Of a stretch of 64,000 nt of DNA, positions 50,684 through 60,610 are shown in pieces (within the stretch, counting starts at the first letter, position 1; every line of letters starts with the position of its first letter). The stretch covers positions 1-64,000 of the forward strand of contig JBDTEO010000006.1 in assembly GCA_039922495.1 (NCBI GenBank), given 5' to 3'. Under the pieces are notes generated by a model. The model ran no database searches, had not been told where the DNA came from, and saw only the letters and a program-made list of their open reading frames with translations. The position numbers and the translations under genes were made by a program. This stretch comes from JALYYC01 sp039922495 (GTDB lineage: Bacteria; Chloroflexota; Dormibacteria; CF-121).

Positions 50684-52003
50684 TTGATCCCTCGATACGC
50701 TCACCCGGAGATGAGCGACATCTTCTCTCCCCAGACGCGGTACGAGCTTTGGCTAAAGGTCGAGCTCGAGGTTTGCGACGGCTGGGCGGACATCGGTGAG
50801 ATCCCCCGGTCGGCCCTGGCGAGCCTGGCGAGGGCGCGGGTGGACCTCGATCGGATTGCTCGCCTCGAGGAGCGGGTTGGCCACGACGTGGTGGCATTCC
50901 TGGACTCGATTGCCGAAGAGGTCGGTGAGGATGCCCGCTACCTGCACCGGGGCCTGACCTCGTCGGACATCCTGGACACGGCCCTCGCTCTCCAGTTGGT
51001 CAGGGCCAGCGATCTCCTCCTCAACGACGTCGACCGGCTCTCCTCCGTCGTGCGCCGGCGCGCGATCGAGGAACGGGACACCCTGATGGCCGGCCGGACC
51101 CATGGTATTCACGCCGAGCCGATCAGTTTCGGCTTCGTCCTGGCCGGCTGGCTGGACGAGCTCGACCGGGCTCGCCAGCGACTGGTGACGGCGCGTGAGG
51201 AGATCCGGGTCGGGAAGCTGTCGGGCGCGGTCGGCACCCACGCCACCATCGATCCGCGCGTCGAGGAGCGCTCGTTGAAGCGCCTGGGCCTGCGGGTGGC
51301 GCCGGTCACGACCCAGGTGATCGCCCGTGACCGCCACGCCGCCTACATGGCGGCGCTCGGCATCCTGGCCGGGACCCTGGAAAAATTCGCGACCGACATC
51401 CGGCACCTGCAGCGCAGCGAGGTGGCGGAGGTGCGCGAGCCATTCGGCGGCGAGCAGAAGGGCTCCTCGGCGATGCCGCACAAGCGTAACCCGATTCTCA
51501 GTGAGCGCATCTGCGGCCTGGCGCGGACCGTGCGCGGCTACGTGCTCACCGCCCTCGAAGACCAGGCGCTCTGGCATGAGCGAGACATCAGCCACTCCTC
51601 GGCCGAGCGGATCATCATCCCCGACGCCTGTGCCCTGCTCGATTACATGCTGCGCTCCATGGCCGACATCGTGGAGGGCATGACCGTGGATCGCGCTCGC
51701 ATGCGGGCAAACCTGTATCGCAGCGGCGGCGTCGTCTTCTCCCAGCGTGTGCTGCTGGCGCTGGTGCAGAAGGGCATGTCGCGCCAGGATGCTTACCGCG
51801 TGGTCCAGCGAGCCGCCCTGAGCGCCCTCGACGGCGGGACCGACTTCCGCGCCATCGTCGGCGAGGCCTCCGAGGTGCGCGAGCGGCTGACCCCGGAGGA
51901 ACTGGCGGAGCTCTTCGACCCCGCCTACTATCTCCGCTACCTGGGTGTCACCTTCGAGCGGGTCGGCCTGGAGTCCGCACGCGTGGAGCCCGCGCCGGCA
52001 TGA
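50684..52003 (+). CDS. purB: Adenylosuccinate lyase
   Basis: A 439-residue fumarase/aspartase-superfamily lyase acting twice in purine synthesis (SAICAR and adenylosuccinate). It begins IPRYAHPEMSDIFSPQTRYELWLKVE, has GLTSSDILDTALALQL, AGRTHGIHAEP and the signature GSSAMPHKRNPI. TTG at 50684 gives the conserved N-terminus and is preceded by AAGGAGA at 50666-50672. It opens a nine-gene operon in which most junctions overlap by a few bases. Confidence 0.94.
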   Translation: MIPRYAHPEMSDIFSPQTRYELWLKVELEVCDGWADIGEIPRSALASLARARVDLDRIARLEERVGHDVVAFLDSIAEEVGEDARYLHRGLTSSDILDTALALQLVRASDLLLNDVDRLSSVVRRRAIEERDTLMAGRTHGIHAEPISFGFVLAGWLDELDRARQRLVTAREEIRVGKLSGAVGTHATIDPRVEERSLKRLGLRVAPVTTQVIARDRHAAYMAALGILAGTLEKFATDIRHLQRSEVAEVREPFGGEQKGSSAMPHKRNPILSERICGLARTVRGYVLTALEDQALWHERDISHSSAERIIIPDACALLDYMLRSMADIVEGMTVDRARMRANLYRSGGVVFSQRVLLALVQKGMSRQDAYRVVQRAALSALDGGTDFRAIVGEASEVRERLTPEELAELFDPAYYLRYLGVTFERVGLESARVEPAPA

Positions 52004-52890
52004 CCGCGATTTCCCAAACCGACCTCCCGCTTCCACTCCACTCGCGGGGCAAGGTGCGCGATACCTATCGCCTCAACGACCGTGAGCTCCTGATGGTGGC
52101 GACCGACCGCCTCTCCGCCTTCGACGTCGTCTTTCCCACACCGATCCCGGAGAAGGGGCGCGTCCTGACGCAGCTCTCCCATGCGTGGTTTACGGACACG
52201 GCCGAGCTGATCCGCAATCACCGAGCCGGGAGCCAGTCCATCCCCGCGGAGCTCATCGCCCATCAGCCGGATCTGCCGCTGCGAGGCATGCGGGTCCTTG
52301 CCGCGGAACCCATCCTCTTCGAATGTGTGGTGCGCGGCTACATCTCGGGGTCGGGCTGGAAGGATTACCAGCAAACTGGCTCGATCGCCGGGGAACGCTT
52401 ACCGGCCGGCCTCCGCGAAAGCGACCGTCTACCTGAGCCAATCTTCACGCCCGCCACCAAGGCGCTCACCGGGCACGACGAGAACATCTCACGCGCCGAG
52501 CTGGCCAACCGGACCGGCCGCGAGCTGGCCACGGCGCTCGAAACGGCCAGCCTTCGGCTCTACCGATTCGGGGCCGGGCGGGCCCAGGAGCGGGGCTTGA
52601 TCCTCGCCGACACCAAGTTCGAGTTCGGGCAGCTGGATGGCGAGCTGATCCTGATTGACGAGGTGCTCACGCCGGATTCCTCGCGCTTCTGGGATCTCGA
52701 CCAGTACCGGCCGGGCGGACCGCAGCCCTCCTTTGACAAGCAATACGTGCGCGACTACCTCGAGCGGATCGGGTGGAATAAGCAGCCGCCAGCCCCCGCG
52801 CTTCCGGAGGACGTCGTCGCGGGCACCAGTGCCCGCTACCTCGAGGCGATGCATCGCCTGGTCGCGACTCCCGCGCCGGCGCGCCCATGA
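52000..52890 (+). CDS. purC: SAICAR synthase
   Basis: A 296-residue phosphoribosylaminoimidazole-succinocarboxamide synthase. Landmarks are GKVRDTYRLNDRELLMVATDRLSAFDVVF, ECVVRGYISGSGWKDY and LILADTKFEFG, then LIDEVLTPDSSRFW. The length and C-terminal LPEDVVAGTSARYLEAM are like the longer eukaryote/actinobacterial type. ATG at 52000 overlaps the purB stop by 4 nt. Confidence 0.95.
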   Translation: MTAISQTDLPLPLHSRGKVRDTYRLNDRELLMVATDRLSAFDVVFPTPIPEKGRVLTQLSHAWFTDTAELIRNHRAGSQSIPAELIAHQPDLPLRGMRVLAAEPILFECVVRGYISGSGWKDYQQTGSIAGERLPAGLRESDRLPEPIFTPATKALTGHDENISRAELANRTGRELATALETASLRLYRFGAGRAQERGLILADTKFEFGQLDGELILIDEVLTPDSSRFWDLDQYRPGGPQPSFDKQYVRDYLERIGWNKQPPAPALPEDVVAGTSARYLEAMHRLVATPAPARP

Positions 52891-53171
52891 TCTATCGCGC
52901 CGCGGTCTTCGTCACCCTCAAGCCCGTCGTCAACGATCCGCAGGGGCTGACGATCCACCGCGGCCTCCGCTCGCTCGGATTTGACTCGGTCCAGGAGGTC
53001 CGTTCGGGGAAGTACCTGGTGCTGACCCTCGAGGAGCCGGACGACCGCAGTGCCCGGGCGCGGGTTGACGAGATGGCCCGCGAGGTGCTCGCCAACGCGG
53101 TCATCGAAGACTACCGGGTGGAGGTCGAGGCGATCGGGGAGCCCGCCGCCAGCGGAGAACTCCGCGCTTGA
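52887..53171 (+). CDS. purS: FGAM synthase subunit PurS
   Basis: A 94-residue PurS protein: YRAAVFVTLKPVVNDPQGLTIHRGLRSLGFDSVQEVRSGKYLVL. It bridges PurQ and PurL in the three-part formylglycinamidine ribonucleotide synthase. ATGA overlap with purC and TTGA overlap with purQ show coupled translation. Confidence 0.93.
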   Translation: MIYRAAVFVTLKPVVNDPQGLTIHRGLRSLGFDSVQEVRSGKYLVLTLEEPDDRSARARVDEMAREVLANAVIEDYRVEVEAIGEPAASGELRA

Positions 53172-53869
53172 GGACGGGCATCGTCGTCTTCCCGGGCACC
53201 TGGAGTGACCGGGATTGTGCCCATGCCCTGGGGGACGTGCTCGAGGAGCCATGTCGCTTCGTCGACCATCGCGACCGCCAGTTGGATGATCTCGACCTGG
53301 TGATCCTTCCTGGAGGCTTCTCCTACGGGGACTACCTGCGGTGCGGCGCGATTGCGCGCTTCGCGCCCGTGATGGAGTCGGTGGCCCGCTTTGCGGACCG
53401 GGGTGGGCTCGTGCTGGGGATCTGTAACGGCTTCCAGGTCTTGCAGGAGGCTCGGATGCTGCCCGGCGCCCTGCTGCGGAATGTATCCTGCGAGTTCCGG
53501 TGCGAGTGGGTCAGCCTCCGCGTCGAGCAGTCCGCGAGCGCCTTCACCGCCGAGTGCCGGCCCGGCCAGGTCCTCCGCATCCCGATCTCACATGGCGAGG
53601 GGAATTTCTATGCGGACCCGGTGACGCTCGAGCGCCTCGAGTCGAACGGCCGGGTCGTCTTCCGCTACTGCGCCGCGGACGGAAGGGTGACCGACGAGGC
53701 GAATCCCAACGGATCGATGGCCAATATCGCCGGCATCATGAACGCGCGCGGCAACGTGCTTGGCATGATGCCCCACCCCGAACGCGCCTGCGAAGCCCTG
53801 CTCGGAAGCAGCGATGGGCTTGCTATCTTCCGCTCCGCCATCCGAGCCCTGCAGGGAGTGCCCGCCTGA
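53168..53869 (+). CDS. purQ: FGAM synthase subunit PurQ (glutaminase)
   Basis: A 233-residue class I glutamine amidotransferase. The Cys nucleophile is in VLGICNGFQVLQEA, and the His/Glu dyad in GMMPHPERACEALLG. It supplies ammonia to PurL. A TTG start at 53168 overlaps the purS stop; GTVVFPGTWSDRDC-like opening (IVVFPGTWSDRDCAHAL) is conserved. The purL ATG overlaps its stop by one base. Confidence 0.94.
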   Translation: MRTGIVVFPGTWSDRDCAHALGDVLEEPCRFVDHRDRQLDDLDLVILPGGFSYGDYLRCGAIARFAPVMESVARFADRGGLVLGICNGFQVLQEARMLPGALLRNVSCEFRCEWVSLRVEQSASAFTAECRPGQVLRIPISHGEGNFYADPVTLERLESNGRVVFRYCAADGRVTDEANPNGSMANIAGIMNARGNVLGMMPHPERACEALLGSSDGLAIFRSAIRALQGVPA

Positions 53870-56037
53870 TGGCCGTCGCGCTGCGCCGGTCACAGCTGGC
53901 CAGCGTGGCGCTCGACGACGCCGAGTACCGTGCCATCGTCCAGTCGATCGGGCGGGAGCCGAACGAGGTCGAGCTCGGCATGTTCGGGGCGTTGTGGAGC
54001 GAGCACTGCGGCTACAAAACCTCGCGCGCACTGTTGCGACAGCTCCCGACGGATGGGGCGGACGTGCTGCAGGGTCCTGGCGAGAATGCGGGTGCGGTCG
54101 ACATCGGCGACGGCCTCGCGGTCGTGTTCAAAATCGAGTCCCACAATCATCCGTCCGCGATCGAGCCCTACCAGGGCGCGGCGACGGGCGTCGGCGGGAT
54201 CCTCCGTGATGTCTTCGCCATGGGCGCCCGCCCGATCGCGATCCTCGACGTCCTGCATTTCGGTCCCCTCGATCGTGGGCGCAATCGCCATCTCTTCAAT
54301 GGCGTGGTCGCCGGGATCGGTGGCTACGGGAATTGTTTTGGTTGCCCGACGGTCGGAGGCGGACTGACCTTCGACGAGGGCTACACCGATAATCCGCTCG
54401 TCAACGCCATGTGCGTCGGCCTCGTCGCCCACGATCGTCTGCGCCGAGCGCGTGCCGACCGCGTGGGTGACCTGCTCTTTCTCGTCGGTGCCGACACCGG
54501 GCGCGATGGCATCCACGGGGCCACCTTCGCCTCGGTGGAAATGGACGATCGCTCGGCGTCGCGGCGCCCCGCCGTCCAGGTGGGGAATCCGTTCCTCGAA
54601 AAGTTGCTGTGCGACGCCTGCCTGCAGCTCAACGAGCTTCCAGAGGTCAGCGCCATCCAGGATCTCGGCGCCGCCGGCCTGACCAGTGCGGCCTGCGAGC
54701 TCGCCCATCGCGGGCGGCGCGGCCTCCAGCTCGACGTGGCCAAGGTCAGCCGGCGGGAACGTCGCATGACGCCGTATGAGGTGATGCTGTCGGAATCGCA
54801 GGAGCGGATGCTGGTGCTGGTTCGTCCCGGCGGTGAGGACGCGGTGAGGGCGATCTTCGAGCGGTTCGAGCTGCACGCCGACCAGATCGGCACCATCACG
54901 GAGGGCGACCGTGTGGTCGTGCGTGATGGACGGCGCGCCGTCGCGGACCTGCCGCTGACGGCCCTGATCGACGCCGTCCCCCTCCGAACCCCCGTCGCGC
55001 GGCCAGCGGCGATCCGACCCGGTGCGGATTCCCCGCCCCTGGAGCAGCCGGAAACGGTCCTCCTCGACCTCCTCTCGAGCCCGAACCTGCGCAGCCGGCG
55101 CCCGGTGTACCGCACGTACGATCACCAGGTGCTCGATAACACCGTCATCGGCCCCGGCGCCGATGCCGCCCTGCTCCGAATTCCGGGTACCCACCGTGGC
55201 CTCGCCGTAACCGCGGACGGCAACCACCGGTATGTCGCGCTGGATCCATACATCGGGACGCAGGCGGCTGTCGCGGAAGCGGCTCGCAACCTCGTGTGCA
55301 CCGGGGCCCGCCCGCTGGCGGTAACCAACTGCCTGAACTTTGGGAACCCGCAGCGGCCCGCGGTCTTCTGGCAGCTGCAGGAAAGCGTGCGCGGGCTCGC
55401 CGATGCCTGTCGGGCCTTCAGTCTGCCGGTGGTCAGCGGCAACGTGTCCCTCTACAACGAGACGAGCGGGCACAGCATCCCACCGACGCCGGTGGTCGGC
55501 ATGGTGGGGGTGATCGACGACCTCGATCGCCGTTGCCAGGCGGCCTTTCAGGAGGACGGCGACCTGGTCTTCCTCCTGGGCGACACGCAGGAGGAGTTAG
55601 GGGGCAGTGAGTACCTGCGCGCCATGGGGGCGGAACTGGCTGGACCGCCGCCGCGGGTCGACCTCGAGCTAGAGTCCCGGCTCCGTGAGGCCATCCTCGA
55701 ATGCGTGCAGCAGGGCGCCTTGCGCAGCGCGCACGATGTCGCCGACGGTGGATTGGTGATCGCCCTGGCGGAAAGCGCGCTCTTCGGATCACGCGGTGTT
55801 CGATGCCCGTCGATCGTCGGCTCGGTCAGCCGGGCCGCCCTTTATTTCGGCGAGTCGCAGGCCCGCGTCGTCGTGAGCGTCACGCCGCGCCGTGTCCCCG
55901 AGCTGCAACAGTTGATGGCGCATCATCGGATTCCTCTGCAGGCGCTCGGGGTGATCGGGGGTGAATTGTTCCAGGTCGGTCCCGACATCCGCGTCCCGCT
56001 CGAGGTCCTGCGCCAGGCGTGGGAGACGCCCTTTTGA
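53869..56037 (+). CDS. purL: FGAM synthase subunit PurL
   Basis: A 722-residue small-type PurL, the ATP-dependent synthase that works with PurS and PurQ. It has WSEHCGYKTSRALL, FKIESHNHPSAIEPYQGAATGVGG, DGIHGATFAS, SAIQDLGAAGL and SESQERML. Two repeated PurM-like halves are visible. ATG at 53869 overlaps the purQ stop (TGATG). Confidence 0.95.
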   Translation: MAVALRRSQLASVALDDAEYRAIVQSIGREPNEVELGMFGALWSEHCGYKTSRALLRQLPTDGADVLQGPGENAGAVDIGDGLAVVFKIESHNHPSAIEPYQGAATGVGGILRDVFAMGARPIAILDVLHFGPLDRGRNRHLFNGVVAGIGGYGNCFGCPTVGGGLTFDEGYTDNPLVNAMCVGLVAHDRLRRARADRVGDLLFLVGADTGRDGIHGATFASVEMDDRSASRRPAVQVGNPFLEKLLCDACLQLNELPEVSAIQDLGAAGLTSAACELAHRGRRGLQLDVAKVSRRERRMTPYEVMLSESQERMLVLVRPGGEDAVRAIFERFELHADQIGTITEGDRVVVRDGRRAVADLPLTALIDAVPLRTPVARPAAIRPGADSPPLEQPETVLLDLLSSPNLRSRRPVYRTYDHQVLDNTVIGPGADAALLRIPGTHRGLAVTADGNHRYVALDPYIGTQAAVAEAARNLVCTGARPLAVTNCLNFGNPQRPAVFWQLQESVRGLADACRAFSLPVVSGNVSLYNETSGHSIPPTPVVGMVGVIDDLDRRCQAAFQEDGDLVFLLGDTQEELGGSEYLRAMGAELAGPPPRVDLELESRLREAILECVQQGALRSAHDVADGGLVIALAESALFGSRGVRCPSIVGSVSRAALYFGESQARVVVSVTPRRVPELQQLMAHHRIPLQALGVIGGELFQVGPDIRVPLEVLRQAWETPF

Positions 56038-57470
56038 GACCACACGAGTTGATGGCGGCCGAGCGGTGGCACGAGGAGTGCGGGCTGTTCGGCATCGATG
56101 CGCCCGGCGAGGAGGTCGCGAACCTGACCTACTTCGGGCTGTACGCCTTGCAGCACCGGGGCCAGGAAAGTGCCGGGATCGCCGTCAGCGATGGCGCTGC
56201 CATCCGGGTCCATAAAGATGTTGGGTTGGTCGCCCAGGCCTTTGACGAGGCCTCGCTGGAGCGGCTCACCGGGCACCTTGCCCTCGGGCACACGCGCTAT
56301 TCCACGACCGGCTCCAACCGGCTGGAGAACGTGCAGCCGATCGTGGTCACGCATCCCCAAATCGGAACGGTGGCCATCGGCCACAACGGTAACCTGACCA
56401 ACGCCGCGGCACTCCGTACCGGCCTGGAAGCCGAGGGCGTCCGGTTCAAGAGCTCCAGCGACACCGAGGTCATCGGCGAGCTGCTGGCGCGGACGCCCGG
56501 CCTCGACCTCGTTTCTGTTTTGCGGCGGGCGCTGCCACGGCTCCAGGGGGCCTACTGTCTCCTCATCCTTACCGCCGATACGCTGGTCGGCGTCCGTGAT
56601 CCCCTCGGCATCCGCCCCCTCTGCCTGGGGCGACTTCCCGAGGGCGGGGCCATCATCGCCTCCGAGACCTGCGCCCTCGACACGGTGGGCGCGGAGTTCG
56701 TGCGCGAAGTCGAGCCCGGTGAGGCCGTGGTATTGGGTCACGGGGCCCCCCGGGCCGAGCAGCTGCTGCCATCGGTCCGGAAGGCAACCTGCATGTTCGA
56801 GTTCATCTATTTCGCCCGGCCCGATTCTCGGCTGCAGGGCCAATCGCTCTACGAGGCCCGCCGCAACATGGGCCGCCAGCTCGCCCTCGAGGCGCCGGCC
56901 GACGCCGACATCGTCATCTCGCTGCCCGATTCCGGCACGCCGGCCGCGGTCGGGTATGCCGAGCAGAGCGGGATTCCGTACAGCGAGGGATTGATCAAGA
57001 GCCGCTACATCACCCGGACCTTTATCCAACCCAACCAGCGCCTGCGCAATGTCGGGATCAAGCTGAAGTTCAACCCCCTGCGCGAGATCCTCGCCGGCAA
57101 GCGTGTGGTCCTGGTCGACGACTCGATCGTCCGCGGCACGACGAGCAAGAAGATCGTCGAGGAGCTCCGTCGCGCCGGCACGGCGGAGGTCCATTTTCGG
57201 GTCAGCAGCCCGCCGATCCAGTGGCCGTGTTTTATGGGGATCGATATCGCCAGCCGGTCCGAGTTGATCGCCTCGGGGCGCAGCGTCGCCGAGGTCGAGC
57301 GGGTGATCGGCGCCGACTCGCTTCGGTACCTGAGCAAGGCCGGCCTGTTTCGGGCCGTCCCCAACGTCAACGGCTTCTGCATGGCCTGCTTCGACGGCGA
57401 CTATCCGGTCCCCGTGCCGGTGCAGCTCGAGATGGACAAACTCGCGCTCGAGGAGGTCCCCATCGGATGA
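56034..57470 (+). CDS. purF: Amidophosphoribosyltransferase
   Basis: Catalyses the first committed purine step, PRPP to phosphoribosylamine. The N-terminal nucleophile Cys is in EECGLFGID, so a short propeptide is cleaved. YALQHRGQESAGIAV, HTRYSTTGSNRLENVQP, and the PRPP loop VVLVDDSIVRGTTSKKIV are clear. TTG at 56034 (478 residues, overlapping the purL stop, GGAG upstream) or ATG at 56052 are both possible starts. Four Cys near the C-terminus (CMFEF, FPC region WPCFMGID, FCMACFDG) fit the Fe-S-binding B. subtilis type. Confidence 0.95.
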   Translation: MRPHELMAAERWHEECGLFGIDAPGEEVANLTYFGLYALQHRGQESAGIAVSDGAAIRVHKDVGLVAQAFDEASLERLTGHLALGHTRYSTTGSNRLENVQPIVVTHPQIGTVAIGHNGNLTNAAALRTGLEAEGVRFKSSSDTEVIGELLARTPGLDLVSVLRRALPRLQGAYCLLILTADTLVGVRDPLGIRPLCLGRLPEGGAIIASETCALDTVGAEFVREVEPGEAVVLGHGAPRAEQLLPSVRKATCMFEFIYFARPDSRLQGQSLYEARRNMGRQLALEAPADADIVISLPDSGTPAAVGYAEQSGIPYSEGLIKSRYITRTFIQPNQRLRNVGIKLKFNPLREILAGKRVVLVDDSIVRGTTSKKIVEELRRAGTAEVHFRVSSPPIQWPCFMGIDIASRSELIASGRSVAEVERVIGADSLRYLSKAGLFRAVPNVNGFCMACFDGDYPVPVPVQLEMDKLALEEVPIG

Positions 57471-58474
57471 CCAGCTACCGCGACGCGGGGGTCGACATCG
57501 AGGCCGGCAACCGCACGGTCGAGATGATCCGGCCGCTGGCGGCGGCCACCCAGGGCCCCGAGGTCCTCGCCGGGATCGGCGCCTTCAGTGGACTCTTCGC
57601 CCTCGACACGTCCCGCTACAAGGCCCCCATCCTGGTCGCCAGCACGGACGGGGTCGGCACCAAGGTGCTGCTTTCGAGCGAGGCCGGGCGTCATGACACG
57701 ATTGGCGAGGATCTCGTCAACCACTGCGTCAACGATATCCTGACGGCGGGCGCGGAGCCGCTCTTCTTCCTGGACTACGTGGCCACCGGCCGGCTGGAGC
57801 CGGCTGTCGTCGCGGCGCTCGTGGCCGGGATGGCGAACGCCTGCCGGCGGGTGAACTGTGCCCTGCTGGGCGGCGAGACCGCCGAGATGCCCGGTGTCTA
57901 CCAGCCCTCGACCTATGACATCGCGGGCTTCATGGTTGGGGTCTGTGAACGGGATGCGTTGATCGATGGCCGCGCCATCCAGGACGGGGACGTGTTGCTC
58001 GCCCTGCCGTCCTCGGGGCTGCATACCAACGGCTACAGCCTGGCGCGGCGGGTGATCCCCAAACAGGCGCTGGCGCAGCCCATCGGGGACGGCGGCCAGA
58101 CCGTCCTCGATGCCCTCCTCGCGCCGCATCGCTGCTACCTGGACGAGGTCCGGCGTCTCCGCGAGGTGATGACCGTCAAGGGCCTGGCCCATATCACCGG
58201 TGGCGGGGTGGTCGGAAATCTTCCGCGCATCCTTCCCCAGGGCCTTGGGGCTCGAATTCAGCGCGGGACCTGGCCCGAACCGGAAATCTTTTCCTACCTG
58301 GCGCCCTTCACTCCTGACGATGAGCTGTGGCGCACCTTCAACATGGGGCTCGGCATGATCATCGTTGTCGATGAGGCGAACGCGTCGGCCGCTTCGGAAG
58401 CGCTGCATGGCGAGGTGTTCGTGGTGGGCGATATCGTGCCGTCCGAGCAGCGACGGATCCAGATCATCGAGTGA
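57467..58474 (+). CDS. purM: AIR synthase
   Basis: A 335-residue phosphoribosylformylglycinamidine cyclo-ligase. It begins YRDAGVDIEAGNRTVEMIRPLAAAT, then LVASTDGVGTKVLLS, DLVNHCVNDILTAGAEPLFFLDYVATG, GGETAEMPGVY and HITGGGVVGNLPRIL. ATG at 57467 overlaps the purF stop as ATGA. Confidence 0.95.
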   Translation: MTSYRDAGVDIEAGNRTVEMIRPLAAATQGPEVLAGIGAFSGLFALDTSRYKAPILVASTDGVGTKVLLSSEAGRHDTIGEDLVNHCVNDILTAGAEPLFFLDYVATGRLEPAVVAALVAGMANACRRVNCALLGGETAEMPGVYQPSTYDIAGFMVGVCERDALIDGRAIQDGDVLLALPSSGLHTNGYSLARRVIPKQALAQPIGDGGQTVLDALLAPHRCYLDEVRRLREVMTVKGLAHITGGGVVGNLPRILPQGLGARIQRGTWPEPEIFSYLAPFTPDDELWRTFNMGLGMIIVVDEANASAASEALHGEVFVVGDIVPSEQRRIQIIE

Positions 58475-59061
58475 GTCGTCTCCGGGTTGGGGTCCTGGTC
58501 TCAGGCGAGGGCAGCAACCTGCAGGCCCTGATCACCGCGACGCGTGATCCGATGTATCCGGCCCGGGTGGTTGTCGTCTTTGCCAATCATGATTGCCGTG
58601 CCCTGGAGCGCGCCCACAAAGCCGGCATCACGCGTGCCGTCTTCCGATTGGCCAGCTACCCCGATCGGAAGGCCCGTGACGTGGATATGGCGAAGAAGCT
58701 GCAGTTTCATGGGGTCGAATTGGTGATCTGCGCCGGCTATGACGCGATCCTCGAGCGCTCATTCACGCGCCAGTTTGCCGGACGCGTCATCAATATCCAT
58801 CCGTCGCTCCTGCCGGCCTTCGGCGGCACCATGGATGCCGTGGCCCAGGCGCTGCAAAGCGGCGTCAGCGACACGGGTTGCACCGTGCACGTGGTGACGG
58901 ACGAGGTCGACGCTGGTCCCATTCTCGCCCAGCGCCGGGTGGCGATCCTCCCTGACGACACGGTCGAGAGCCTGCGCGCCCGCATCCAGGAGGAGGAGCA
59001 TACGCTGCTGCCGGTCGTGGTGCGGCGCCTCGCCGGTCAGGTCTTGCCGCTTCCTGTATGA
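58471..59061 (+). CDS. purN: GAR transformylase (formyltetrahydrofolate-dependent)
   Basis: A 196-residue PurN. VGVLVSGEGSNLQALITA binds GAR; the catalytic Asn and His are in VINIHPSLLPAF and the Asp in DEVDAGPILAQ. The loop after HPSLLPAF reads GGTMDAVAQAL, whereas many homologues have PGAHA. GTG at 58471 overlaps purM, and the stop overlaps purH, each by 4 nt. Confidence 0.93.
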   Translation: MSRLRVGVLVSGEGSNLQALITATRDPMYPARVVVVFANHDCRALERAHKAGITRAVFRLASYPDRKARDVDMAKKLQFHGVELVICAGYDAILERSFTRQFAGRVINIHPSLLPAFGGTMDAVAQALQSGVSDTGCTVHVVTDEVDAGPILAQRRVAILPDDTVESLRARIQEEEHTLLPVVVRRLAGQVLPLPV

Positions 59062-60578
59062 ACGCCCTGCTCAGCGTCGCTGATAAAGCCGGGCTGGTCG
59101 ATTTCGCCCGAGGCCTGATCCGCCTCAACATCCGTCTGTACGCCACCGGCGGAACCGAACGGGCGCTGTTCGAAGCCGGAGTCCCGGTCAGGAGTCTGCA
59201 GGAGCTGACCGGCTTCCCCGAGTTGCTCGACGGCCGGGTCAAGACGCTCCATCCCCATGTCCACGCCGGAATCCTGGCTCGTCGCGAAGAGCCGAGGCAT
59301 CTCGAGCAGCTCGCCGAGCGCGGCCTCCAACTGATCGACCTGGTGGTCGTCAACCTCTATCCATTTGTGGAAACCGTCGCCTCGGGCGCGACCGGATTGG
59401 ACGTGATCGAATCGATCGACATCGGTGGGGTCACGCTGCTTCGATCGGCGGCGAAAAACCACGAACACGTGATCCCGGTGGTCCGCCGGAGTGACTACCC
59501 GGTCGTCCTCGAGGCGTTACGGGGTCCCGACGGCGTCACCCCCGCCCAGCGGCGCCACCTCGCCGCGGTCGCCTTTGGGCACACGGCCGCCTATGACGCG
59601 GCGATTGGTGACCACCTGCGTGGATCGCACGGTGCGGCGGTCCTGCCGCAGGACTTCACGATTGGCGGGCGCAAGGTGCGCGACCTGCGCTATGGCGAAA
59701 ACCCGCACCAGGCCGCTGCGCTGTACCGAACGGTCGACGGCGGAGGCGTTGCGGGGGCGAAGCAATGGCAGGGGCCGGAGCTGTCCTACAACAACCTGCT
59801 CGACGCCCAGGCCGCCTGGTCGCTGGTCAACGATGTCACGGAGCCGGCGGTCGCGATCATCAAGCATGCCAACCCCTGCGGGGTGGCGCTGGCGGCGGAA
59901 CCGGCGGACGCTTTCGACCGCGCCCTGGCCTGCGATCGCCGCTCGGCCTTTGGCGGCATCGTCGGCTTCAACCGCCCGGTCGACCTGGCGGCGGCGCGCT
60001 CGCTCGCCGGCAATTTCCTGGAGGTGGTGGTCGCGCCGTCGTTCGCCGACGATGCGCTGGCGACGTTGCAGGCCAAACCAAAGCTCCGGGTCCTGCAGCC
60101 GGGGCGTGGGCCCGCGGCCGTGCCAATCGACGCTCGTCCCATTACGGGCGGGTTCCTCGTGCAGACCGCCGACCTCAGCGGCGCGACCCTGGGCGAAGCC
60201 AGGGTGGTGACCACCGCCGAGCCGGATGAGCAGGCCTGGAAAGACCTGCAGTTCGCCTGGACGGTGGTCAAGCATGTCCGCTCCAACGCCATCGTGCTGG
60301 TGCACCAGGGCGCCGCCGTCGGGATTGGCGCGGGGCAAATGAACCGGGTCGAGGCGGTCGAGCTCGCCGTGCATCGGGCCGGCGCTCGCGCGAAGGGGGC
60401 GGTGCTCGCCAGCGATGGGTTTTTCCCCTATTCGGACGGCGTCGAGGTGGCGGCCGCGGCCGGCATTCGCGCCATCGTGCAGCCCGGCGGCTCAGTCAAG
60501 GACAGCGAGGCGATCGCCGCCGCCGAACGCGGCGGAGTCGCGATGGTCCTGACTGGCGAACGCCATTTCAAGCACTGA
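59058..60578 (+). CDS. purH: AICAR transformylase / IMP cyclohydrolase
   Basis: A 506-residue bifunctional enzyme completing IMP. The N-terminal cyclohydrolase domain has LLSVADKAGLVDFARGL, ATGGTERAL, LDGRVKTLHPHVHAGIL and ESIDIGGVTLLRSAAKN. The C-terminal transformylase has LRYGENPHQAAALY, IIKHANPCGVA and SDGFFPYSDGVEVAA. It is the last gene of the operon; an FMN riboswitch begins about 30 nt later. Confidence 0.96.
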   Translation: MNALLSVADKAGLVDFARGLIRLNIRLYATGGTERALFEAGVPVRSLQELTGFPELLDGRVKTLHPHVHAGILARREEPRHLEQLAERGLQLIDLVVVNLYPFVETVASGATGLDVIESIDIGGVTLLRSAAKNHEHVIPVVRRSDYPVVLEALRGPDGVTPAQRRHLAAVAFGHTAAYDAAIGDHLRGSHGAAVLPQDFTIGGRKVRDLRYGENPHQAAALYRTVDGGGVAGAKQWQGPELSYNNLLDAQAAWSLVNDVTEPAVAIIKHANPCGVALAAEPADAFDRALACDRRSAFGGIVGFNRPVDLAAARSLAGNFLEVVVAPSFADDALATLQAKPKLRVLQPGRGPAAVPIDARPITGGFLVQTADLSGATLGEARVVTTAEPDEQAWKDLQFAWTVVKHVRSNAIVLVHQGAAVGIGAGQMNRVEAVELAVHRAGARAKGAVLASDGFFPYSDGVEVAAAAGIRAIVQPGGSVKDSEAIAAAERGGVAMVLTGERHFKH

Positions 60579-60598
60579 GGCGCGCGTCGGCCGGGTGC

Positions 60599-60604
60599 TA
60601 TGCT
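60599..60604 (+). promoter_or_regulatory. -10 hexamer for the FMN-riboswitch transcript
   Basis: TATGCT ends about six bases before the likely 5' end of the riboswitch. A clear -35 box was not found. Confidence 0.45.
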
Positions 60605-60610
60605 GAACGA

